Notes: generated by a model from the sequence alone, not told the origin. A DNA stretch of 64,000 nucleotides from Prototheca cutis (GCA_002897115.2 BCIH01000007.1:174981-238980), one strand, 5' to 3'. Shown: positions 20,122 through 32,300, counted from the first letter of the stretch. Numbers and translations: made by a program.

Positions 20122-22473
20122 TCATCCCAGACGTCCTGTGGGACCAACAGGTGGCTCTTCGGGGCTTGTGCCAAGCACCCGCTTGATGCCGCGGCCCAGC
20201 CGGGACCCCAGGATCGACAGCGGCGTGCGCGCGCCACCGTTGACGCCACTCCTGCCAGGGTTCGTTGGTGCATGGTGACGTGGGTGAGACGTGGGTGAGA
20301 CTTCAGAGCATGGATTGCCATCAGCATGCATGCACGCATTTGGGATAATGAAAACTCGATAAAGAGGTCCAACTATTCAATTCGTGCCTTGTTCGTTGGA
20401 CGGCTCCCAACAGATCCTCCAGGTCCACGCAGTCGGCATCCCGGCGTGCCGCCAGGAAGGCAGCCTCGTTAACAACGTTCATGAGCTCCGCCCCGCTCAT
20501 TCCTGAGGGGGTTATGCATGTCCACAATGTCATGGCTTGTCTCCAGACCATGTTTCAGAGCATGTCATGCCTCCCAAAAAGCCTCAGGACGCTTGTCCCC
20601 CGGACTGCTCCTGAAACCGCAAGCGGCCCTCCCTCCAACAACCGACCTTGAGTTACACGGGCGAGAACGTGGCACACCTCCTCCTTGTCTTCGGCCAGGC
20701 TCAGCTTGACACCTCGGAGGTGCACTCCCAGGATTGCTGCACGGCCATCCAGGTCTGGCAGGGGCACCACGATCTGCAGTGGGGTATTCCAGTGGCGCGA
20801 CTTTTTCTACCACCATGAGAGAGGCTGCTCGAGAGAGTCGAGACACCTGTCGTCCATCAACGACAACTTCTGCAAAATAATCCTCTCATGAAACCACCTG
20901 CCCACTCAAAAAAAAAACGAAGCAAACCTGCCTTGCGACTGAGGCGGCCAGGTCTCATGAGTGCAGCATCGAGCGACTCTGGGCGGTTGGTGGCAGCGAG
21001 CAGCAAGACACCTGGCCGCCCTTCGAATCCATCCAACTCTGCAATGTCAGGAGGCAACGCCAGGGTCAAGGGAACTGACAATCGCACATGACGATGCAGC
21101 GGCCTTGGCCCACATGGATTGCACCCCCTGTCCGACCCAGAGAGGTAAACCAGGCTGTCTCCCAGTGAGGTGGCGCTGTTTGCCAAGCACCGTAGCTCTG
21201 ACCAGCCAGCCGCATGACGTCACTGGAGAGGCAATTTCTTCATTTCCTGCACCTCACAGCCCAAACAAGCAGCCTCCACGCACTCACCAGTGAGCAACTG
21301 GTTCAGGGTCTGTTCGCGCTCGTCGTTTGTCCCAATGCCGCGCTTTCCACCTGCGGGAGCCATCATCGATGGAGGGGAGAGGTGGAGAAGCTGGTGCACC
21401 TGCGCCCTCAATCTCTGGGGTGTTTGTCCACCTCAGTGGCTCCTATCCCAGCACAGCCTCGTACCACATGAGCCAAGGAATAACCCACACACGTTCACTC
21501 TCACCTACGGCGTCCAGCTCNTCGATAAACACGACACAGGGCGCCCTTCTCCGGGCCTCCCCAAAGAGCTCCCTTTGTGTGATTTATTGTGACAGCCAAG
21601 TACGCGTCGGAACATTGGGCGCATATCTGTCCCACGCCCTCTTCAGGGTGAAGCTCTGGCCGACACGTGAATAGACCAAGTAGCCAAGCCCTGAATGTTG
21701 CTCCCCTGTCCCTCACCTGATTCGGGCGGCGCCTCGGCCGACAAACAGCTCGACGAATTCCGAGGCCGAGACGACAAAGAAAGGGATGCCCGCTTCACCC
21801 GCCACAGCTCGTGCCAGTAGTGTCTTGCCTGTCCCCGGCGGCCCGCACAGCAGCACGCCCGAGGGCAGTTTGGCTCCCAGCTCTGCAAACCGGGCTCCAT
21901 CACGGAGACAGGCCACGACCTCACGCAGCTCGGCCTTTGCCCCGTCAACGCCTGCCACGTCTGCAAAGCTCGCGGCACTCGGCTGCAGCGCAGCGGATGA
22001 CGTCCGGGGGCGGGGGCCGCGCCGGTCGCCCAAGACGCGCTTTCCGATGAAATACAGCGGGACCAGGGGGATCCACAGGGCCAGCGTCGTCGAGACCACC
22101 CTGATTGGCACGCGCGGTTGTTTGTGGGGAGGTGGCATCAGAGGTTTCATGTCTCTCTATCGCGCACAATGCAGCACACAGACGTATCCACACACCAAGC
22201 ATGTCACGCTGCAGCAGCAACCCTCCCGTTCCTGTGCACAGAATGCAAAACAAAGAGGAGAAAACAATCTCCCATGGGGTCACATTCAGGCTCCCCCCCT
22301 CACACCACCAACAAGACCACTCACTTGAACAGCATGGAACCAACAGTCTTTGGGGCGGAGCCAAAACGGACGCCGGCCTGAAGCAGGACAGGGACCAGTT
22401 CATGCCCGGCCACCTTTTTGGTGAAGCACATGACTGGCACGGGGGGGGGCGTGCCTCCNNNNNNNNNNNNNNN

Positions 22474-22534
<61 letters not shown>

Positions 22535-23772
22535 TTATATAGCACCAGGTCGCATTTCTTAATCAAACACTCGGGCCCCACGTAGGCAAGTCTCCATGCA
22601 ACCCTAGGTCCCACCGCACAACCCCCTGCAAACACGCACCGGTGGCCTCTGACGCCGCAGCCTCTGCTTCTCCAGGCGTGGCGGGGACAACTCGGAAAAC
22701 GACGCGCTGAGACTCGTCGTCAAACAGCACGCTGCGCACTTGACCCCGGTGCACGTAGCTCAGAAAGTCGGAATACAGCACCTGGAGCGAAGGATTCATT
22801 TTATTTATTTATTTATTTTTTTTGGGGGGGGGGGGGGGGGGGGGCGGCCCAACGGAGTGCGAAAGACATGCTGGCCCTGCAGCATCCCTGATCCTGGTGC
22901 TCCGAGATGGTCAACCCGCCATGCCTGTCCCACATGGCAGTAGAGACACCAGTTGGCCGGTCCATTCAGAGACATGCTCACCGAGCGCCAGGTCACAACC
23001 CCAGACACAACCGCTTGCTCTCAGGTACCATACCTCGCGCATGCTAGCACTGCGAAGCATCGGTGATAATAAAATGGCCCCACAAAAATATGACATGGCA
23101 AATGTGGCTGCCAGTCGGCGCAGCCGGGCTGCAGTCAACGCGGCCCGCAACTTCTCCGGCAGCCATCCTGCGGGTTTGTGATTTGGAGAGTTGGGCTTGG
23201 CTAGGAACAGGGTGTGGGGTGAGTATTGACAGCAACGACTGGCTGCTGATGTAGGACCAACAATGCCACATCATGCAGCAGCATGGCAGGGCCAGGTCGT
23301 CTGGCCTGCAGCGACTGTGGCTCAGGCGTCGTCAATCGCCAGCTCCAGCTACCACTCCCGTACTCCTCCGTTCGCCACCGCCGCACCGCAACACCAATGT
23401 AGCGGTGCATGCATGCCGCTCACTACCAACCTTCCCCCACTCCGACGTACGCGTTAAAAAGAGGAGGAAGCGCTTGACAGCATGGCGCAAGGCAGCCACC
23501 AGACCCGGGTGGTCGCCGTTCCCCTTGCCCTCGTTCCTTCTGTTGGACCTCTGTCCCTCGGCGCTGCTCGGCTGCCTGCCCAGATTTCTCGACGCTTGAG
23601 GCCCTGAGGAGAGTCCCCCTCCAGCCCCGCTGTAGGCAGCCGGGCGCACTGTGTTGGCCGGGCGCAGGGCAAATCCTGCGCGGAAAGCCTGCTGCGTGCG
23701 ATGGGCAGTCCGGACGCATACTAGCCCGAGGGAGGTCCGGGACGATTGGAAAGGCTTAATAGAGGTCATCAT
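20122..23772 (-). CDS. FtsH-like AAA ATPase lacking the peptidase domain
   Basis: Eleven exons in consistent phase (23772-23451, 23167-23034, 22781-22640, 22433-22325, 22100-21717, 21572-21505, 21350-21288, 21038-20932, 20773-20647, 20502-20388, 20251-20122) give 566 residues. The Ser/Arg/Ala-rich N-terminus looks like an organelle transit peptide. Two membrane helices (about 124-143 and 238-254) flank an FtsH-type intermembrane part starting [11 protein letters not shown]. The AAA module has Walker A GPPGTGKT (322-329), pore loop [10 protein letters not shown], Walker B VVFI-x-ELDAVG where an N at 21522 falls in the first Asp codon, and second-region-of-homology [20 protein letters not shown]. 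After the lid helix the protein ends within about 45 residues: no HEXXH zinc site or M41 domain follows. Introns 8 and 10 use GC donors. Probably an inactive FtsH-like partner or chaperone. Confidence 0.85.
22459..22533. repeat. 15-N gap followed by 60 G (poly-C on the gene strand)
   Basis: Lies in intron 3 of the FtsH-like gene, upstream of the exon 4 acceptor at 22434. Adjacent Ns mark an assembly gap, so the real length of the homopolymer is unknown. Confidence 0.85.
22824..22844. repeat. 21-G tract (poly-C on the gene strand)
   Basis: Located in intron 2 of the FtsH-like gene, with an adjoining TTTA microsatellite (22797-22823), about 42 bases upstream of the exon 3 acceptor in the sense direction. 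Confidence 0.75.
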
Positions 23773-24418
23773 AGGACATTTCACTCGTCCCTAATCGTCG
23801 TGCACGCCTGAACTGGGTCTGCGCGAAGAGGCAGGTGTGTCAATGCCAGGCCGCTCTGGCGCTGGAGCCCGGGAGTGGCGCAGTGGCGCGATCACAGCCA
23901 AATGGCTACCGGTCCAGCACCTATATTTCTATCATGCACCATGCAAATGCCATGCAAGAGTCTGCGATGCCAGCATGAGCGTGTGGGCATGCCGTTTGGG
24001 TTGCCCCTGTGGGTCCACCAAATTGGTCCCAACCGCTCATCGCACCACCAGCAGCTTTGCGCGCCACAACTTTCCTTGGACATGAAAAATCCAGAGTCTC
24101 CACTCAACCCTCACAGCTCTGTACTGTTGTGATTCCATATCCCACTCATCCTGTCCCTGGAGCAAACACGGCAGCTGAAATACCCCCCCGGTCAACGGGT
24201 GTCAGAAGGTTACAGAATGCCTGCCAATGCGCCGCGGAGGGGGCAGGCGTTGTGAGCCTAGGATCGAGCGTCCAAACTGGGGGAAGCATAAGCGGTTGGA
24301 AAAAATGTGCAAGGGATTGAATCGGCGCGCGAACAGCGTCGCAGAGACACATGCGGCGGCAGAGCGGCCCACGGTGGGGCAGCCCATTGGTGGACACCTC
24401 TTGTCCTGGCTCGGCACA
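23773..24418. other. Intergenic region between FtsH-like gene and eIF2-alpha
   Basis: No gene recognised. Holds the eIF2-alpha 3' untranslated region, with a minus-strand TGTAA at 24210-24214, and the FtsH-like promoter. Confidence 0.35.
24210..24214 (-). terminator. Putative poly(A) signal of eIF2-alpha gene
   Basis: TGTAA on the minus strand about 205 bases past the stop codon. Confidence 0.3.
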
Positions 24419-25797
24419 TCACATCGCCAGGGCTGGCGCGGCATCGACGTCGACAGACATGCCCTCCTCGTAGTCTTCGTCGCTGTCCTCGTCTCCCGCA
24501 ATCTCGCGGTTGGCGGCCTCCGCGGCCTCGAGCTCCTCCTGGAGCAGGCGCTCCTCCTTCTCGGAGACGGCGCGCGCGGCCTCCTTGACACGGAGGCTCC
24601 CCCCAGCGGCCTCCACCCCCGCGCGGCAGGCGTCAACGGCCGCAGTCAGCACCTCGATCCCCGCACCCTTGTCCAGGGTCTGCGTCGTCAGCACATACAG
24701 CGGCGGCGCGACGAGCTTGATGGACACGGGGCAGTCGTCCGTGGACGCGGCGGCCGCAGCGCGCATGGCCGAACGGATGTGCTCCACGCCGTCGTAGGAG
24801 AAGCACGTCATCTCCACATCCGCGCGGACCTTGATGGGCTGCGGCGTCATGCGGCGNTTGATGTTCTTCAGGATGCCATCCAGGACCGCGGGCGTCAACA
24901 CAGGCGGGTCGGCGCCGCCGTGGGCCTCGGTCCGAAGCCGCTCCAGCACGGGGGCGGGGTCGGGAATCATTCCCCGGAACGCGTCGTATGCGTGCCCGTA
25001 CAGCTTGTACAGCGGCCAGCCCACTTGCTGGTACAGGTCCTCCAGATCAACATCGCACGTCTCCGCCACATGCCGCATGATGCTGTGCACCATCCGCGAT
25101 TTCGCAAACCGCTCCTCGCATTTCTGCATTTTGGAGGGGAGGCATTTGTGTGTGGGGGGGGTGGTGTTGGGGGGGGGAGATAGTCACGGTACACATGTGT
25201 GTTATGTGTATGTCAACATGCGCAGTGTGCGCTATGTATCGATTGCAGTGGAGGCCGCAATCGACGGGGTTGGGGGCGTGGGTGCGTCCAGCCGACCAAT
25301 GGCGCTCATTCGACCAGTGACATCCCCCAGCCACTTCGTCTTCCACCCACGCACACACAAAACAAACCACATACCTCCCCACCCTCCCCCCAGACTCACC
25401 GCCACGTCCTCGGGGCTGACCCGGCGCTTGGACAGATCGATGTAGCCCTTCTCTTTGTCCACCCGGAGCACCATGACGGGCTCCTGTCGGCCGACCTTGA
25501 TCAGCTTCTGCACCGAGCGAATGCGGCGCCGGGACAGTTCGGACAGGAGGATCATGCCCTCAATGCCGCCGTACTCCAGCAGGGACACGTAGGCCCCCAT
25601 CTCCGCGATGGACTTGACCTGCACCATCACCACCTCGTCCATCTCCGGGAACCGGCTCTCATAGAACCTGCGCGGGTGGGAATGGGCCCATACATTCCAC
25701 TGAGCTCATTGCAAACTCCACTGGTCACAGGCGACACTGCATGTGGGTCCCAGAGACCGCCTGAACCCGGAGCTTACCGGCAGTCCTGGTGCGCCAT
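24419..25797 (-). CDS. Translation initiation factor eIF2 subunit alpha
   Basis: Three exons (25797-25778, 25667-25400, 25123-24419) encode 330 residues. The protein is part of the eIF2 GTPase that carries initiator Met-tRNA to the 40S subunit. The N-terminal S1-type OB fold reads [20 protein letters not shown] and contains [12 protein letters not shown] with the regulatory serine (Ser52 counting Met, the classical Ser51 phosphorylated by GCN2-type kinases). The helical and C-terminal alpha-beta domains follow, and the tail is acidic ([11 protein letters not shown]). All residues around the phosphosite are conserved, so stress control of translation is probably intact. One N at 24857 affects a single codon. 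Intron 2 has G/T-rich repeats on the plus strand at 25157-25181, that is, C-rich on the gene strand before the acceptor. Confidence 0.97.
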
Positions 25798-26110
25798 CGT
25801 GGGGCGCTGTGTCTGCCGCCAACTCCGAACTGGTCTGCCTTCCTGCCCGCCTTTCAGGAACTAATACGGGGATTTAAAGAGGGAGAACCGATGTCATGGC
25901 ACGGCACTCGTACCACCCCTGGTGCAATGGATCGTGGCGATATGTGTGCTCGCCTTTCGCGCCTCCGGCTGGTCGCGGTTTTGGGGTGTGGTGCATGAAA
26001 GCGTCGGGGACCTCCTTGTGCTGGTTCCTGGGCTGGCTCATGCACCTTCAAAGGTCTTCCACCGACGTACAAAGGTTCCAGCGCTCAAAAGTCTTTCCAA
26101 AAGAAGTCAT
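25798..26110. other. Intergenic region between eIF2-alpha and HAD phosphatase
   Basis: No exon recognised; holds the eIF2-alpha promoter and the HAD gene 3' end. Confidence 0.3.
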
Positions 26111-27367
26111 TCATTCCTTGTGTCCGTTCAAAAGTACGCCCATGACCCTGTCAATGTCGACCAAATCTTCCAGGATGATGGACGTCGGTTCGGCCGTGCG
26201 CAGCTGCTCCGCCGTGTAAATCCCCGTGAGCACGCCCAGAGGCACCGCCCCGGCATCCGCAGCCGCCTGTACATCCATGGGGGCGTCACCAATGTGGACC
26301 CTGGTAACCAGCTTGGTTCCATCTGCGGGCAGAGGGTTGTGGCGTGGGTGTGGTCCCGACAGTGGCATTTCCCCATGTCCAAGAGGCAGGGAAACTACGC
26401 TCCCCAATTAAAAAAAAAATCCAAAAATTCCCTCCGGCTCCCTCTCACTAAGCTGCTCCTGGGCACGCTTGCCAGCCAGCCGGATAAGCTCAGCCCGGTC
26501 CCGCCAGCTTTCTGCTGTGTTGCCGCTGCAAAAGTCGCTTCCAAACCCGCCAAAGCGCGGGCTCGTGAACAGACCCTCCACACCCAGAGCCCGCATTTTT
26601 GCCCAGCCGATGGGTGCCAGATTCCCCGTCACCAAGCACGTAACGAATCGCGGGTCTTCCTACGTGATTTGGTTTGGTTGTCGAGAGGTGCTTCAGGGTG
26701 GGGCATCATTGTCAGGCTTTAGCATGAGGATGCCCCTGTGGGGGGGTAAAGCAGAGAGGAACCCTTAGGCCAAAAAAGGGACACCCAATCGACTCAGATC
26801 CAGCTGTGTCGAGTAATCAACCAGAAGTTCGCCGTACTGTTCCCATCCCCCCCTTCCAATGCGGTCACCGTACCTTGAGCTTTGTCAGGAGATCAACAAC
26901 ACCTGGCAGGACCTCCAGGCCAACCCCGGCCTCGTCAGCATGATCCAGGAAGTAGGTATTCATCACTTGCTGCAGTTGGGGCAGTGCCGCCATGGCCTAT
27001 CGATGGGGTGGGGAGAAGGGACACAGTTCACTGCCGTTCGGACATGATTGTTACCTGGACGCCGTAGGTGTTGGGTGCAGCCTGCCAGCTGCAATGGGCG
27101 AAGGCTGTCGAGGACAAGCCGGGGAACCCAGGCCCCAACCCCCCACACACAATGCACCTTGTCCTTTGGGATCCCGTGCACCTCCAGGACAGCCACCAGG
27201 ATAAGGGTGTCCGTGGACCCATGGTGCGGGATGACATCAATGGTGGTGTCAATGTCAAACACGTCCTTGAAGGCGGCGGCAAAGGCTTCACGGTGCAGGT
27301 GGTTTGCCTTGTCACCTTTGCTCCTGATCAGGGTGCCATCCACATCAAACGACACCAGGATCGACAT
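26111..27367 (-). CDS. HAD-superfamily phosphatase (phosphoglycolate phosphatase-like)
   Basis: Four exons (27367-27158, 26996-26874, 26659-26449, 26322-26111) give 251 residues. The order of HAD motifs is complete: motif I VSFDVDGTLI near residues 5-14 with the nucleophile Asp and the general-acid Asp, motif II in FVTCLVTGN, a Lys for motif III in the alpha/beta part, and motif IV RVHIGDAPMD that binds Mg2+. The helical cap between motifs I and II (EAFAAAFKDVFDID to NTYFLDHADEAG) places it in subfamily I, like Gph and beta-phosphoglucomutase; the substrate cannot be told from sequence. The frame is open upstream of the chosen ATG to a further ATG at 27592, so an N-terminal targeting extension is possible. 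Divergent from the RHIP1-like gene. Confidence 0.82.
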
Positions 27368-27809
27368 GGCACTCGATGTGCCGTGGGTTGTCCGTGCCTG
27401 GGGTGCAGCAGGCCGGACTGGGAACGAGGCCCTCGGCACCTGCGTAGGGTGGCGCTGCTGAGCGGCCACACCCGGGTACAAACGCTGTGGATGGGCTGCG
27501 CTTTTCCACAACAAGCACTGAGGCATTTGTGGATGCATAAGGACGTATTGCAGCGCGAGTCCTGTCCGCCTTGCAAGGATACTGCTTACCATTCNAGGTC
27601 CCCCACGAGATCCCANCCAGACGACACGGGGGGCAATCCACGGCCCGATCTGGGCTCATGTCGCGTTCGGTGGCATGACAAACGGCGATACCCCTTGCTC
27701 GGCCCCCAAGCCCTATCACTGCATCGAAACTCGTCTGAACACAATAAACCCTGCAAACGGAAGGCGGTTTGCCTGCTTGGCTGGAATCGGATTGAAGGCG
27801 TGAGCTGCC
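27368..27809. promoter_or_regulatory. Divergent intergenic region between HAD gene and RHIP1-like gene
   Basis: No independent gene seen. Ns at 27595 and 27616. Shared promoter space for two divergent genes. Confidence 0.35.
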
Positions 27810-29030
27810 ATGTCGGCCGGCCCCGAGAAGCCCGTGGGCGAGGCGCCGGAGTCAGCGGGTGCGCACCAAATATGGGTCAACTGTGGGACGTTCAGGGTGG
27901 TATAAGATGCACGGAATGGCGCGCTTGGATCTGCTGGTCCGTGGCACCATAACAACACCCACCCAATCCGGGGCCCCCCTTCCCTGCAGGTTGGACGGGG
28001 CAGCTGCAGGGAGTCACGGATTCCATCACCTCGATCCTGGATCAGGGACTGGCCACCGCGTCCGATGCCGTGCGCAGTGGCACCGCCATGGCCAGTGCCG
28101 AGGCCAGCAAGGCAGCTGAGCAGGCCAAGGTCAGAGGACGGGGAGGGGGGAGGGGGTTTGGGGCTTGAGGCATTGTCCAGATCGCAGTCAAGGGTGGCAT
28201 GGCTCTCACATGACGACCCTCTTATTGAAGACGGCCAAACCCCATGATCCCTGCAGGATGTGGTGACCACGGTGAAGGGCGAGTTTGGCCACGCAGAAAA
28301 CCTCTTCTTCTCCACACTCCGAGGTGGGTAGCGGTCTTGCAAATGAGTAGTTGGGTTTGGAAGCGGGGGAGTCGCAGTCAACCCCCTTCGCGCAAGGAGC
28401 CCCTCTGCGCCCAACTCAACTACCCAACCAAATCCGTGCAGAGAGCGTGGCGGCCATCCGCAAACACGAGGACGAAAGCCTCGCGATCGGCGCAGCCGCG
28501 CTGCTGCTGGCGGTCCCCGCCACGCGTCGCTTCCTGTGGCGCAACACGCTGGGCCGGCTGCGGAGCAAGGAGGCGGTGTTCAAGTCTGCCGAGCTGCGCT
28601 CCACGTCGCTGGCGGATCGCGTGGCCGGGCAGGACCTGGAGCTGAAGAAGCTGAACGAGCGGTTGAGCATGGCACAAGCCGAGTACAGCCGTGGCCTCTC
28701 CAAGCTCACAGCCACCGCCCGCGAACTCGAACAACTGTCGAGCAGAATCATCACGTCCCAGCGCACTGCCCAAGGTCGGCATAGGGCGGTTATCGTTGTG
28801 GTTATTGCTGGTGCGGGTGCTGGATTGCCATGCAACAACCCGGGATCCAGCGCCACCCGACCCTTCCCCCTCCCCCACCAACCCCAGGCCTGATCGATGA
28901 CCTGCGGACGCTGCCCCAGAAGCAGGCGCTGACCCTGCGGTCGCAGGTCGCGCAGAACGCCTCGACTTCGGCCACACAGCGGAAAACCATCGACAAGATG
29001 ATCCTGGGTCTGGCAAAGCAAGGCATCTGA
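27810..29030 (+). CDS. RGS1-HXK1-interacting protein 1-like (At4g26410 family)
   Basis: Five exons (27810-27858, 27990-28129, 28257-28323, 28442-28774, 28888-29030) encode 243 residues. The N-terminal part is Ala/Ser-rich and helical. A hydrophobic segment, LAIGAAALLLAVPATRRFLW, is followed by LGRLRSKEAVFKSAE and a long Leu/Glu/Lys coiled coil. This membrane-plus-coiled-coil pattern, with the TRRFL...LGR.RS.EA sequence, resembles the plant protein reported to bind RGS1 and hexokinase 1 in sugar signalling. The match is from memory of the family, so treat the name as provisional; the gene structure itself is solid because every junction keeps phase. Confidence 0.68.
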
Positions 29031-29374
29031 GGTGTTGCCTGCCTGCAGAAATTGGATCCATTTGCTACTATGCGCTGGCTAGCTGTTCAATGGGCAAACT
29101 GGGCGGCCCATCGCTGTTGACACGATGTACTTGCAAGCCGGGCCAAACACCCAGACACAGCGTTGGGTGGGTTGATGAGAGGAGAGCATGGCGTGAGGTA
29201 TGAATCAGTGCAGCTGTCTTTCCGTCAAGCCCATCCCAAAGCACACACTGCGTCAGCGGTTTACACTATCATCAAGACCGCTCCGCCATGTGTCGGTTGC
29301 CGGTCACATCAGATCCAGTCAAAAGTCTGGGTTTCTTAGAATGTAGGTTCCCGTCCGCTGTTGCAAGACGACCG
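29031..29374. other. Convergent intergenic region
   Basis: 3' ends of the RHIP1-like gene and the XRN gene meet here. A minus-strand TGTAA at 29261-29265 fits the XRN transcript end. Confidence 0.35.
29261..29265 (-). terminator. Putative poly(A) signal of XRN gene
   Basis: TGTAA on the minus strand about 110 bases past the XRN stop codon. Confidence 0.35.
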
Positions 29375-32300
29375 TCACTGTCCCCGCCGGCGCTGCAGTG
29401 CCGCATAGGGGTTGGCGTCCTGGCCGCGATACCCCTGGCCCTGCGGCGGGTACTGCTGCGGCGCAGGTGCCGGCGGCGGCTGCGCCCCCCAGGCGCCGTG
29501 CCCGCCGGCAAACCTCTGTGCGGGCCGGTCCGAGCCGTAGACGTACGGCGGTGGCGCACCGCCGCCGCCATAGTACCCCTGCTGCTGCTGCTGCTGCCGA
29601 GCCGGTGACCCATAGCCGGGCGGCGCGCCGTACTGTGCCGACTGCTGGTACAGGTGCTGCTCCGGCGGAGGGGCGTAGCCCCCGTACCCCCCATATGCAG
29701 GCTGCGGCGGGGCATAAGCGTGCCCATCCCGGCCATACGCTGGCGGTGGCTGCCTGCCTGGCTGGGTTGCGTAGCCACTGCCATAGCCCTGGGCGCCGGT
29801 GGGTGGGGCCATGCCACGGGGCATATTCCCGTGTTGCCGGGGGGCCCCACCGGGAGCCGGGCGCGGGTTGCCGCCGTTGAAGTGCTGCGGTGGGTCGTGC
29901 CACAGCGGCTGCTTCCGGGGGATGTCATCCGGAGTAACCTTGGTCTCCTGTGTCGTAGGGCGGCACGGGACAGGATGGAATGGTGGTGCTATCGAGACAG
30001 GACATCAACACAAGTGGTTGCAACGCTGGCATAGAAACATGCCCCACAACACAGAACACCACCCCCGCTGTTTCTTCCCCAAAGCAAAGGAAACCATGAA
30101 CAAGCCATGACTCCCGCAATGACCCCCGCACCTCCTCGACGGCGCCGGGCAGCAGGCAGCAGCGGTGTGGCGTGTGCGCCGGCAGGCGGTACGCCGCGCA
30201 GACGACGGCATTGGACGAGATGTCCTCACCCAGGCCGTAGGGCGCCGGGACGACGGCTGGGCAGGCCTCGCCTGCGGGCGGGAGCACTGTACCAGCCATG
30301 CCGCCTGACAGGCCAGCGTCCAGGTCCTGGGACACCGGGGGGGGGGTGCTGTTCTTTCCGCTGCGCTTTCCTTCCGCCAGCTGGCACAGTTCCGGTGCGA
30401 GCGGGTGCGTCCCGCCGACGTACAGCTGCTCCAGGCGCCGCGAATTGCGGAACGTCTCCTCCGCCGTCAGTTTTGATTCCAGCGGCCGCGTCGAGGCCAA
30501 GAGGAGCGCCTCGTCGATGAAGGGCAGCAGTGCGACGCCCTGCCATGCAAAGCGTTTGCCGTTCATGTCCACCTTGAACTCACGTGGGTAAAACTCGAGC
30601 AGCGGCGAGTCTTCCGCCGTGAAGAGCGGGCGGTAGGGTTCGGGCAGCGCGTGGGCGCTGGCCGCCGGCAGCACGCCCATCAGCTGCTCCAGCGGCTTGA
30701 AGGGCTCGCCCAGCTCAAAGGCGATGTCCAGGGATGCCAGATCCGTCATGTCCGAGGCAAACGGCGCGTAGTGGTAGGGGTAGTACCACGTCCAGCTGGC
30801 CACACCGTCGTAGTAGTACCGCTGCACCCAGCACAGACCCTCCACAAACGACCGCACCAGCCTCCGCGCAACGGCCCGCATCTCCTCCTCGTCCTTGACC
30901 CCAAATTTATCCTGTGGCACCATGGTGTTGGAGGTGGTCGTTACTGCATCGGTCGGTCTGGGTTTGGAGCCAGTGCTGGCTATGTGTATTCTTCATCTGA
31001 CTGTCCGTCCACGCAATGAGCCAGCACCTGGCTGTCCCGGCTCCTCCTCAAGGCACCATCCCACCCACCAAAAAACACAGACCTGATAGTAGCGCAGGCG
31101 CCACCCCGGCTCGTCCAGCCGGATCTTCTCCTCGTGCTGGACCATCTCGTCGAACAAGTCGGCCTTCTCCCTCGCCTCGTCAGCCTGGCGCTGCTTGTAC
31201 AGCGCCAGCGCCTTTTCAGCAGAGCCACCCGTAAAGGCCAGCAGCTTGCGCACCGCAAACCGCTCCGCGCTGACGTGGGGGGCTGTTGCCGTTTCGTTCC
31301 CGGATGCTGCGTCTGTCTTGGCCTCAGTGGTGTCGCCACCTGCCTTGCCACCCGCCTCCACCAGGGCCTCCCAAAAATCTGCGGGCAGCAGTGGGACATC
31401 GACAGCTGCGGCTTCAGCCGCGCCATTCTCGGACCCGGCCTCCGTCTCCGTGGCCAGCGACCCCGCCTCCGAGAAGCTGTCTGTGGTCCTTGCTGATGGC
31501 CCGCTGGACTCTGGGGGGTTGCTGCCACCATCTCCACCCTCCTGGCCCACCGGCACTCGACAAACGCCAGCAGCATCAGAAGCGCCAAAGCGTGCACGCT
31601 TGATGCGGTCGGCTTCCGTCTCGGCCTCTGCCCGCTCAGCATCCGCCCGCTCGTCGGCGAGCGTCTCCGCGCCGCTGCCAGGCAGCTCCAGCTTCTCGTC
31701 CGTGCTGTCAATGGTGCCAGGTGCCCCAGTTTCAGGCATTTTCGTGGAATCGTCGGTCTGCACGGCCTCCGACAACGGCTCACGGTTTGCGGTTGCGTCG
31801 CCATCACCCGTTGTTGTTTCCCCAGCGACACCACCATCAGTGCCCTGGGCTTCAGCAGCCTGCTCCACTGCAGCAGTTGGCTCCAGGCCCGGGATGGTGA
31901 TGCCGGGCTTGGCCAGCCCGCCGAACGCGCGCTTCCTGCCCGTGGCGCCCATGCGTTCCCGCAGCGCCGCAGCTGCGCCCTTGTTGCTCGACTGCTGCTG
32001 CTGCTGTTGGCCCTTTGGGAGCGTGGGGTCGACGACCGGCAGGGGCTCGGCCGGCGCGCCGTTTCGGTCCCGCGGCATGTCGAACGCGCCGGACGAAAGA
32101 TCCAGCGCGGCGCGCAGACGCCCCTCGCCCGCCATGTCACGGGCGATGGCCTGCGCTGCCTCGGCCACGCCGCGCTCGGGCGCGCGGGTGCCCCACTTGG
32201 TCCGCTTCAAATCGCGCCCGTCGGCAGCGGCGCCCGGTCCGTTCCCACGGCCGCCCTTGCGACCGCGGTCTCTGTCGCGGTGCTTGCGGCGTTCTTTGTC

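Noticed and set aside
22474..22533. Poly-G run as telomere or G-quadruplex element
   Set aside because: Pure homopolymer beside an N gap within an intron; lacks the telomere repeat unit and is likely an assembly artefact of a simple repeat.
27074..27107. Possible extra exon of the HAD gene (LAGCTQHLRRP)
   Set aside because: It has splice-like borders but its 34-base length breaks the frame; direct joining of flanking exons keeps phase and HAD motifs.
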